64,000 bases of DNA from assembly GCA_050249235.1 (NCBI GenBank), contig JBFWQW010000005.1, forward strand, positions 1 through 64,000, read 5' to 3'. The translations under genes and the position numbers were made by a program. Numbering within the stretch: position 1 is the first letter of the stretch; the number at the start of each line of letters is the position of its first letter. Below are positions 57,474 to 64,000 of the stretch, piece by piece. This DNA is from JAEKLB01 sp050249235 (GTDB lineage Bacteria > Actinomycetota > Acidimicrobiia > Acidimicrobiales > CADCSY01). The notes under the pieces were generated by a model. That model searched no databases. It had not been told where the DNA came from and worked only from the letters and a program-made list of their open reading frames with translations.

Positions 57474-57797
57474 TCAGCCGAAGGAGACCTGCACCACGTC
57501 GTCGACGACGCGGGTCTCGTAGCGCGGGAGCGGGCCGCTCCAGCCGTCGCTGGAGGCGAGCACGCACTCTCCGGTGGTGACGTCGAACATCGAGCCGTGC
57601 TCGGGACAGCGCAGGAGCCGGCCCCGGCTGAGGGGCAGGCCGCCGAGGGGCGTGCTCTGGTGGGGGCACTCGTGGGAGAAGGCGCAGAAGTCGCCCTCCA
57701 CGTTGGCGAAGGCGACCGGCCGGCCGGCCACCTCGACCGTCCCGGTCTCGCCCGGGGCGAGCCAGTCGGTGGGGATCGCGTCGTGGAACGCACCCAT
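57474..57797 (-). CDS. Rieske [2Fe-2S] ferredoxin
   Basis: The 107-residue soluble Rieske protein has cluster ligands in C-P-H (FSHECPHQSTPL) and C-P-E-H (LLRCPEHGSMFDVTTGECV), the standard CxH...CxxH pattern. No membrane helix is present, so it acts as an electron donor to an oxygenase rather than as part of the bc1 complex. It lies 38 bp after the amidohydrolase stop, probably in the same transcript. Confidence 0.92.
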   Translation of the reverse strand: MGAFHDAIPTDWLAPGETGTVEVAGRPVAFANVEGDFCAFSHECPHQSTPLGGLPLSRGRLLRCPEHGSMFDVTTGECVLASSDGWSGPLPRYETRVVDDVVQVSFG

Positions 57798-57835
57798 GGG
57801 GGCGATGACGACGCGATCCCCGGACCGACGGCGAG

Positions 57836-59092
57836 CTAGGCCGCGGCCGACTCGAAGCCCATCAGGCGGGCGATGGTGCCGCCCATGATGAGCTGCTGGT
57901 CCTCGGGCTTCATGTCCTCGACGACCTCGGAGTAGGCCAGCGGGTCGGCCATGCCCTCCGGGTGCGGGAAGTCCGAGCCGAACATGAGGTGGTCGGCCCG
58001 CAGCCCGATGTCGAGCAGACCCTGCGGGTCGGGCTCGTGGAACATGTGGATGTAGACGGAGCTCTTGAACCGCTCGACCGGGTCCTCCTCGAAGATCACC
58101 GGCGACTTCTCGTAGGTGCGCTCGAGCTTGGCGACGAAGGGCCGGATCCAGCCGCTGGCGTACTCCGTGGGCATGAACCGCAGGCCGGGGAACCGGGTGG
58201 CGAGCCCGTGGCCGATGATCGAGGCCATGGCGTCGATGAGCGCGTTCTTGTCGGACATCAGCGCCAGGAAGGCCGGCGTGCCCACGCTGCCGAAGTTGGC
58301 CTCGTAGTTGACGCCCTCCCACTCGTTGGCGTACTTCGTGTAGCCGGGGTCGCCGGCGTGCATGCCCACGACGAGGCCGAGCTCCTCCACCCGGGCCCAG
58401 AACGGGTCGAACTCGGGGAGGGCGAAGGACTTGAGGCCCTTCCAGGTGGGCACCGGGGCGACGCGGATGAGGAAGATCTTGGCGCCCCGGGCCGCGATGG
58501 TCTCGAGCTCCTCGATGGCCGGGCCGTTCCCTCCCGCCAGGCTGATGATCGGCGTGGAGAAGATGGCGTCGGCGTAGTTGAACGTCCAGTGCTCGTGCAT
58601 CCACTCGTTGAGGGCGTGGATGGATGCCACCGCGGCGTCGGGGTTGTGGGCCAGGCGCTCCTCGAGCGAGCTGGCGAGGGTCGGCCACAGGATCGTGCGG
58701 TCGATGCCCATGTCGCGCATCAGCTCGAGCCGGGGCTCGGGGTCGAAGAAGGCGTCGAGGCCGGGCATGGCCCGCACCCGCTCGCCGCGGGGGATCGAGG
58801 TCTGCTCACCGGCCCGGTTGCCCTTGTGGGACTTGCTCACGTCGAGGCCGTACACCCCGGGCACCGCCACGCGGCCGAACGTCGGGTTCGGGATGTAGTT
58901 GGTGATCTTGTCGGCGATGGCCAGCTTGGTGCGGCCGTTGATCTCGACGTACTTGATCAGCCCGTCGAACTCCTTGGGGAGGAACTTCGTGAGCGCATCC
59001 CGGTTCTCGTACATGTGGTTGTCGGCATCGAAGACCGCATACGGCAGCTTCCGGTCGCTGACGTAGATCAGGTTCTCGTCGGTGGTCGTCAT
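57836..59092 (-). CDS. Amidohydrolase family protein (amidohydro-rel/ACMSD-like)
   Basis: This 418-residue TIM-barrel metalloenzyme has N-terminal AVFDADNHMYENRDALTKFL (metal His in DNH), ILWPTLASSLEERLAHNPDA, LVVGMHAGDPGYTKYANEWE (metal His), FMPTEYASGWIRPFVAKLER and LMFGSDFPHPEGMADPLAYS (metal Asp/His). It resembles the ACMSD/LigW-type decarboxylase group but could hydrolyse C-N or C-C bonds. ATG 59092 has AAGGGG upstream. Confidence 0.9.
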   Translation of the reverse strand: MTTTDENLIYVSDRKLPYAVFDADNHMYENRDALTKFLPKEFDGLIKYVEINGRTKLAIADKITNYIPNPTFGRVAVPGVYGLDVSKSHKGNRAGEQTSIPRGERVRAMPGLDAFFDPEPRLELMRDMGIDRTILWPTLASSLEERLAHNPDAAVASIHALNEWMHEHWTFNYADAIFSTPIISLAGGNGPAIEELETIAARGAKIFLIRVAPVPTWKGLKSFALPEFDPFWARVEELGLVVGMHAGDPGYTKYANEWEGVNYEANFGSVGTPAFLALMSDKNALIDAMASIIGHGLATRFPGLRFMPTEYASGWIRPFVAKLERTYEKSPVIFEEDPVERFKSSVYIHMFHEPDPQGLLDIGLRADHLMFGSDFPHPEGMADPLAYSEVVEDMKPEDQQLIMGGTIARLMGFESAAA

Positions 59093-59230
59093 GTCTGCAT
59101 CCCCTTCTGACGCCTCGCGACGTCCAGTGCGTGCAAGGTAGCCGGGACGCGGCACCGCCCGCCCCTCGCGGGGCGGGCGGTGACCACTGGACAGACGGCG
59201 GTCCGGAGGCGACGGGACGGAGCCCGGCCG

Positions 59231-60499
59231 TCAGCGGCTGGTGGGCCCCTTCGGCACCTCGCGGAAGGGCATGTCACGGGAGTTGTCGCGCTCCCGGGGC
59301 ATGCCGAGCACCCGCTCGCTGATGACGTTGCGGGCCATCTCCGTGGTGCCGCCACCGATCTGGGCGGCCTGGCGGGACAGGAAGCCGATGCCCCGGCGAC
59401 CGATGTCGTCGTCCTCCTCCTCCCAGGCGACCGCGGTCGGGCCGGCCAGCTCGAAGGCCACCGTGGACGACCGGGTGGCGTTGACCCCGCTCAGCAGCCG
59501 GGACAGCGCCGCGCCCTGGTCGTTGAGGTAGCCGGTGCGCATGCCCTGGCCGATGCGGCGCTGGGCGAAGCCGGCCACGAGGCTGTCGGCCCGCACCTCG
59601 CCGATCATGTCCCGGGCGACCGGGTCGTCGAGGCGGCCGGCCTTGCGGGCCAGGTCGATCATCGCGCCGTCGGGCGATGCGAAGGCCTCGCCGCCGCCCT
59701 TGGGCCGGATGAGGTAGGGCGACAGGGCGAAGCTGCGCTCGAAGTAGAGCCAGCGGATGCCGATCGTCCAGCCGTCGTCGACGTCGCCGAGCCGCTCGCT
59801 CTCGGGGATCCGGACGTCGGTGAAGAACTCCTGGCAGAACTCGTTGCCGCCGCTCAGCATCTCGATGCGGTGCATCTCGATGCCGGGCGCGTGGGCCGGC
59901 ACCAGGAACACGCCCAGGCCGCGGTGCTTGGGCACGTCGACGTTGGTTCGGGCCAGGGTGAGCCCGAAGTCGGCCCGCCAGGCGCCGGACGACCAGATCT
60001 TCGAGCCGTTCAGGAGCCACTCGTCGCCGTCGCGCGTGGCCGTCGTCTGGGCGCCGGCCGCGTCGGAGCCGGACGACGGCTCCGAGAGGTACTGGACCCA
60101 GTAGTGCTCGCCCTTGAGGATCGGCGGCACGTGCCGGAGCTTCTGCTCGTGGGTGCCGAACTCGAGGATGACCGCCATGCAGGGGGTCATGTTGGGGACC
60201 TGGAGCATCGACGGGTAGTCGAAGCCGGAGATCTCCTCGTTGAAGGCCTCGTTGTGGGCCGGGGTGAGCCCCTGGCCGCCGTACTCCTTCGGGACGCAGA
60301 TGCCGGCGAAGCCGGCGTCGAACAGCTGGCGCTGGAGCGCCCGCTGCCGCGCCATCTCCTCGAGTTCCTCCTCGTCCGACATCCCGCCGAAGCCGCGGCC
60401 ACGGGCCGGGCCCAGGTTGGCCCGGATCCAGGTGCGGGCCCGCTGGCGGAAGCTCTCGACGGACTCGATCTCGGTGTCTGCCACAGCGGTGTCGGTCAC
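59231..60499 (-). CDS. Acyl-CoA dehydrogenase (C-half-type subunit)
   Basis: This 422-residue FAD enzyme has ICVPKEYGGQGLTPAHNEAF, QYLSEPSSGSDAAGAQTTAT, WLLNGSKIWSSGAWRADFGL and the C-terminal IGGGTTEMARNVISERVLGM. These match the C-half of the fused FadE34-like proteins at 21008 and 62487. It overlaps the next upstream acyl-CoA dehydrogenase gene by 4 bp (GTGA) and is expected to form a heterotetramer with it, as in mycobacterial ChsE-type enzymes. Confidence 0.92.
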   Translation of the reverse strand: MTDTAVADTEIESVESFRQRARTWIRANLGPARGRGFGGMSDEEELEEMARQRALQRQLFDAGFAGICVPKEYGGQGLTPAHNEAFNEEISGFDYPSMLQVPNMTPCMAVILEFGTHEQKLRHVPPILKGEHYWVQYLSEPSSGSDAAGAQTTATRDGDEWLLNGSKIWSSGAWRADFGLTLARTNVDVPKHRGLGVFLVPAHAPGIEMHRIEMLSGGNEFCQEFFTDVRIPESERLGDVDDGWTIGIRWLYFERSFALSPYLIRPKGGGEAFASPDGAMIDLARKAGRLDDPVARDMIGEVRADSLVAGFAQRRIGQGMRTGYLNDQGAALSRLLSGVNATRSSTVAFELAGPTAVAWEEEDDDIGRRGIGFLSRQAAQIGGGTTEMARNVISERVLGMPRERDNSRDMPFREVPKGPTSR

Positions 60500-61638
60500 G
60501 CTGCCTCCTCCTTCTTCTCGAGCGATGCGGTGAGGCGCTCACGATGGTCGGCGACCGTGCCGTGCAGGCCGGAGCCCAGCACCACCCGGCGCAGGTACAG
60601 GTGCATGTCGTGCTCGAACGTGACGCCGATGCCGCCGTGCATCTGCACGCAGTCGTGCATGAGCTCGGGGCCGTAGTGGCCGACATAGGCCTTGGCGGCC
60701 GACAGGAGGTCCCACGCCTCGGGCGAGCCGTCCTCGACGGCCCTGGCGGCGCCGTCGGTGATGGCGTGGCTGGCCTCGAGCCAGAGCTTCATGTCGGCGA
60801 AGCGGTGCTTGAGCTCCTGGTAGGAGGCCAGCGGCCGGCCGAACGAGTAGCGGTCGAACGACCACTCGTGGGTCATCTTGAACGCCCGGTCCATGGCGCC
60901 GACCATCTCGTTGAGCTCGAGGACGATCGCCACCTGGGTCTGCCAGTCGACGTCGGCCGACGCACCCCCGGCCTCGCCCACGATCGCCGACGCCGGCAGC
61001 TCCACGCCGTCGAAGGCGACCTTGGCGAAGTGGCGGGTGAGGTCGACGCTCTTCATCGGTGTCACGGTGACCCCGGTGGTGCCGGCGGGGACCAGCACCT
61101 GGGTGAGGCCGTCGCCCGTGCGGGCCGTCACGAGGAGGTACTGCGCCTGCTCGGCCGACTCGACCGGCGCCTTCACGCCGTTCAGCACGACCGTGTCGCC
61201 GGACACCTCGGCCGTGAGCGTGACCTGGCCGAGGCCGTCGTTGGGCCTCGGCTCGGCGTGGGCCCAGGTGCCGACGGCCTCACCGGCCAGCAGCTCGGCC
61301 AGCGGACCGCCCTTCTGCTCGGCCGAGCCGGCCCGCGAGAGGGCGCCGGCGACGATGCTGCCGGGCACGAGCGGTCCGGGCGCGGCGTGGTTGCCGAACT
61401 CGAAGGCGACGAGGGCCAGGTCGGCGATCGGTCGGCCGGAGATGCTGCCGCCGCCGTCCTCCTCGCTGACGAGCAGCGACGTCCAGCCCAGCTCGGCACC
61501 CTGCCGCCAGTAGTCGGCCTTGAACCCGGCCGGGTCGTGGCGCATGGCCCGCAACTCCGAGACCGGCGTCTTGTCCTCCAGGAACTTCCGCGTGGTCTCC
61601 GCGAAGAACTCCTGGTCGGACGTGAGCTCCAACTCCAC
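60496..61638 (-). CDS. Acyl-CoA dehydrogenase (N-half-type subunit)
   Basis: The 380-residue protein matches the N-half of the fused enzymes: LGWTSLLVSEEDGGGSISGR, YSFGRPLASYQELKHRFADM and VQMHGGIGVTFEHDMHLYLR. The start is probably GTG 61638, because AGGAGG sits 6 nt before it, whereas ATG 61644 is directly adjacent to AGGAGG. In ChsE-type complexes one subunit usually lacks the catalytic base; which one here has not been tested. Confidence 0.9.
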   Translation of the reverse strand: MELELTSDQEFFAETTRKFLEDKTPVSELRAMRHDPAGFKADYWRQGAELGWTSLLVSEEDGGGSISGRPIADLALVAFEFGNHAAPGPLVPGSIVAGALSRAGSAEQKGGPLAELLAGEAVGTWAHAEPRPNDGLGQVTLTAEVSGDTVVLNGVKAPVESAEQAQYLLVTARTGDGLTQVLVPAGTTGVTVTPMKSVDLTRHFAKVAFDGVELPASAIVGEAGGASADVDWQTQVAIVLELNEMVGAMDRAFKMTHEWSFDRYSFGRPLASYQELKHRFADMKLWLEASHAITDGAARAVEDGSPEAWDLLSAAKAYVGHYGPELMHDCVQMHGGIGVTFEHDMHLYLRRVVLGSGLHGTVADHRERLTASLEKKEEAA

Positions 61639-61743
61639 GTACATCCTCCTGCGATCTGGTATCGCCGGAGAAGCTAGGCGTCGAGCCGGCCCGGTACCCG
61701 GTCGTCCAGATGGACGTGCCGCCCCGGGGCCGGCTCCGGCCAC

Positions 61744-62484
61744 TCAGGGACGGAGATGGGCGGCCGCGAACGCCGTGGCGTCGGCCCACGACGCCCGGTC
61801 GGCGGCGTCGTGGCGGAGCGGGGGGTCCGGGGCGCTGAAGGCGTGACCGGCGCCCTCGTAGACGTCGACCCGGTGCTCGACCCCGTAGCGCTCGAAGCGC
61901 CGGATGATCTCCGGCGCGAGGGCGACGAGCCCGGCGTCCTGGTCGCCGTAGATCAGCTGCACCGGGCAGGCCACGTTCCAGAGCAGGTCGATCGCGTGCA
62001 CGGGGCGCTTGTCGCTCAGCTCGGGGAAGGTCGGCTGACTCGGGAAGAACCACACCGCCGCCGCCAGCCGGGCGTCGAGCGCGGCGGTGAGCATGGCCAA
62101 CGTGCCGCCCGTGCAGTACCCCCACACCGCCACCCGGTCGGGGTCGACCGCCGGCATCGACCGGGCGTGGTCGACCGCCGCCATGACGTCGTGGACCGCC
62201 TCGGTGAAGTCGAGCTCCTCGATGAAGCCCATCACCTCGGTGAAGTCGCTGTAGTCGTCCGGGCGCTGCAGTCCGACACCCCGGTAGTAGTCAGGCACCA
62301 CCACCACGTAGCCCTCGGCGGCGAGCTCGCCCGCCACCCGGCGGGTGAACTCGTTGAGGCCGTAGGCCTCGGCGGCCAGGACGATCGCCGGTCGGGGGGC
62401 GGTCCGGTCGGTCGGCGGCTCGAAGACGAGCGCCGGGACGGCGGCGCCGCGGACGGCGAGCTGGACCGATCGGCTGCCGGTCAC
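61744..62484 (-). CDS. Dienelactone hydrolase family protein
   Basis: This 246-residue alpha/beta hydrolase has the Cys nucleophile of dienelactone hydrolase in VAVWGYCTGGTLAMLTAALD (GYCTGG), Asp in LIYGDQDAGLVAL and His in EGAGHAFSAPDP. It probably opens a lactone or thioester in ring-cleavage catabolism. It starts on GTG 2 bp after the fused acyl-CoA dehydrogenase stop. Confidence 0.92.
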   Translation of the reverse strand: MTGSRSVQLAVRGAAVPALVFEPPTDRTAPRPAIVLAAEAYGLNEFTRRVAGELAAEGYVVVVPDYYRGVGLQRPDDYSDFTEVMGFIEELDFTEAVHDVMAAVDHARSMPAVDPDRVAVWGYCTGGTLAMLTAALDARLAAAVWFFPSQPTFPELSDKRPVHAIDLLWNVACPVQLIYGDQDAGLVALAPEIIRRFERYGVEHRVDVYEGAGHAFSAPDPPLRHDAADRASWADATAFAAAHLRP

Positions 62485-62486
62485 CG

Positions 62487-64000
62487 CTACCCCTTCGATC
62501 CCGAGAGGCCCGCGTCCCGCGGCAGGCCGAGGATGCGCTCGCCGATGGCGTTCCGCGAGATCTCCGACGTGCCGCCACCCAACGTGTAGGCCCGGGTGAA
62601 CAGGTACTGGTAGCCCCAGGGGGCGTGCTCGCCGTCGATGGCGGCGGCGTCGGGGCCGAGCATGCGCATGGCGACCTCGGCGATCCGCTGGTCGAGCTCG
62701 TTGCCGAGCAGCTTGGTGATGTTGCCCTCGGCTCCGGTGCCCTCGCCGGCCAGCGCCCGGATGGCCCGGCGCAGGTCGAGGACGCTCAGCGCGTGGTGGT
62801 CGGCCAGGATGGCGCCCACTTCATTGCGGATGGCTTCATTGCCCGGCGTGCCGTCGTCGGCCCGGTCCCGAACCACCTGCAGCAGCAGCTCGGGGCTGAC
62901 GTGGGCGATCACGCTGCCGATCACCATGCGCTCGTTGCCCATGGTGGTCCGGGCGATGCCCCAGCCCCGGTTGATGTCGCCGATCACGTCGCCGTCCGGC
63001 ACGAACACGTTGTCGAGGAAGACCTCGGCGAAGTGGGCGTCACCGGTGATCTGGCGGAGGGGCCGGACCTCGACGCCCCGCGCCTTCATGTCGATCATCA
63101 TCACCGTGATGCCGGCGTGCTTCGGTGCCTCGGGGTCGGTGCGGACGAGTGCGTAGCCCCAGTCGGCCGTGAGCCCGCCGCTGGTCCACACCTTCTGGCC
63201 GTTGACGACCCAGCCGCCGTCGACCTTCTCGGCCCTGGTCTTCAGCGACGCCAGGTCGGAGCCGGCGTCCGGCTCGCTGAACAGCTGGCAGATGCCGATG
63301 GTCCCCTCGATCGAGGGGCGTACCCAGCGTTCCTGCTGCTCGGGGGTGCCCACCGCCGTGAGCGTGAGGGCCAGCCAGCCACCGGCTGCACCACGGGGGA
63401 TGCCCGCCAGCTCCTGGTCGATGGCGATCTGCTCGAGCATGTCGGCGCCCTTGCCCCACGGCGGCTGCCAGTGGGGGACGAGGAACCCGGAGTCGACCAG
63501 CGCCTTGCGGCGCTCGCCCTCGGGCAGCGTCTCGTAGCGGGCCCTGAAGGCCCGGGCCTCGGCCCGGATCTCCTCCGCCGGCGGGCTCACGTCGAGGCGG
63601 GCCATGGGGCGGGCCCCGCCCAGCTGGGCGGCGACGACCCGCTCGCGCGTCTCCTCCAGCGGCCCGAACAGGGCGATGAGCGCCATGGCCCGGCGGAAGT
63701 AGAGGTGGGCGTCGTGCTCGTAGGTGAAGCCGATGCCGCCGTGGACCTGGATGTTCAGCCGGGCGCAGAGCAGGAATGCGGGCAGCGCCACCGAGGCGGC
63801 CGCCGCCGTCGGCAGCTCGGCCTGGTCGGGGTCGGCCGCGAAGCGGGCCGCGTCCCACGCCGCCGCCAGCGCCAGCTCCGACTGGGCGAACATGTTGGCG
63901 CAGTGGTGCTTCACGGCCTGGAACTGGCCGATCGGGCGGTCGAAGGCGATGCGCACCTTGGCGTACGCCGTGGCCATCTCGGCGCACGCCGACGCCCCGC
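62487..64000 (-). CDS. Fused double acyl-CoA dehydrogenase (FadE34-like), 5' end beyond window
   Basis: From the right edge the frame is open for about 504 codons to the stop at 62487. The N-half shown begins in mid-domain (MATAYAKVRIAFDRPIGQFQ, NIQVHGGIGFTYEHDAHLYF) and the C-half has ICQLFSEPDAGSDLASLKTR, VNGQKVWTSGGLTADW and LGGGTSEISRNAIGERILGL. The whole layout matches the 713-residue gene at 21008-23149; the missing part is about 210 residues. It lies directly upstream of the dienelactone hydrolase, in the same operon. Confidence 0.93.
   Translation of the reverse strand, partial: GASACAEMATAYAKVRIAFDRPIGQFQAVKHHCANMFAQSELALAAAWDAARFAADPDQAELPTAAAASVALPAFLLCARLNIQVHGGIGFTYEHDAHLYFRRAMALIALFGPLEETRERVVAAQLGGARPMARLDVSPPAEEIRAEARAFRARYETLPEGERRKALVDSGFLVPHWQPPWGKGADMLEQIAIDQELAGIPRGAAGGWLALTLTAVGTPEQQERWVRPSIEGTIGICQLFSEPDAGSDLASLKTRAEKVDGGWVVNGQKVWTSGGLTADWGYALVRTDPEAPKHAGITVMMIDMKARGVEVRPLRQITGDAHFAEVFLDNVFVPDGDVIGDINRGWGIARTTMGNERMVIGSVIAHVSPELLLQVVRDRADDGTPGNEAIRNEVGAILADHHALSVLDLRRAIRALAGEGTGAEGNITKLLGNELDQRIAEVAMRMLGPDAAAIDGEHAPWGYQYLFTRAYTLGGGTSEISRNAIGERILGLPRDAGLSGSKG

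Noticed and set aside
1..64000. Prophage, insertion sequence, toxin-antitoxin or defence genes
   Set aside because: No integrase, transposase, restriction-modification or toxin motifs were seen on either strand.
1..64000. tRNA or rRNA genes
   Set aside because: Intergenic regions inspected by eye show no tRNA T-loop or acceptor-stem pattern; a covariance search was not possible.

Overview
This window is chromosomal DNA of a very high-GC actinobacterium. The best guess is class Acidimicrobiia (Iamia/Ilumatobacter-like). That placement is an inference from four things: the gene content (F420-type LLM oxidoreductases, many acyl-CoA dehydrogenases, DUF35-thiolase pairs, a secreted Rpf-like protein built on repeated GYWLVAADGG units), GTG-rich starts, 4-bp start/stop overlaps, and TANNNT boxes 6-8 nt before many start codons, which suggest leaderless mRNAs. 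I see no rRNA, tRNA, insertion sequence, prophage, CRISPR array or known defence system.

Layout. 0-4.1 kb: a truncated EEP phosphatase/nuclease gene, small membrane genes, a CocE/NonD hydrolase remnant, and a two-gene secreted unit (bulb-lectin protein plus SurA-N-like protein). 4.3-13.9 kb: housekeeping, with an ABC exporter carrying a Gly/His-rich insert, nfo, a tightly coupled xseA-xseB-prenyl synthase-small ORF-SURF1 operon, a PHP protein, MarR-Nudix and class I aldolase. 14.1-19.3 kb: a divergent pair (a crotonase with an extra N-terminal region and a CoA-transferase whose order looks circularly permuted), then a CPA1-type antiporter with its KhtT-like regulatory protein. 19.3-25.3 kb: lipid and CoA metabolism (acyl-CoA synthetase, a fused double acyl-CoA dehydrogenase, malonyl-CoA decarboxylase) and a TylF-type methyltransferase. 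25.4-28.4 kb: a copper operon, csoR-copZ-small membrane protein-copA, with a readable promoter/operator. 28.4-38.8 kb: PAS protein, GltS-like FMN protein, TetR regulator, DivIVA-like coiled-coil pair, PPK2, Rpf-like protein, alpha/beta hydrolase, metallophosphoesterase and an orphan peptide-type binding protein.

38.9-64 kb is an accessory catabolic island: thioesterases, aldo/keto reductase, SDR, VOC protein, carboxylesterase, thiolase plus DUF35 partner, two nitroreductases, two LLM oxidoreductases, CMD and isochorismatase folds, two MFS transporters, enoyl-CoA hydratase, Rieske protein, amidohydrolase, a two-gene acyl-CoA dehydrogenase pair, dienelactone hydrolase, and another fused acyl-CoA dehydrogenase running off the right edge. 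Together this points to uptake, oxidation and CoA-dependent beta-oxidation of cyclic, steroid-like or ester substrates. The true substrate cannot be read from sequence.

The most notable structure outside genes is (1) short tandem arrays with 16-21 bp units in several intergenic regions, (2) two 3'-end micro-duplications that copy a stop codon, (3) long perfect hairpins without U-tracts at convergent gene ends, and (4) the recurrent TANNNT-N6-8-start pattern. No single dramatic new system is evident. The best candidates for under-described biology are the permuted CoA-transferase/crotonase pair, the coexistence of split and fused acyl-CoA dehydrogenases, and the cysteine-less isochorismatase-like protein.
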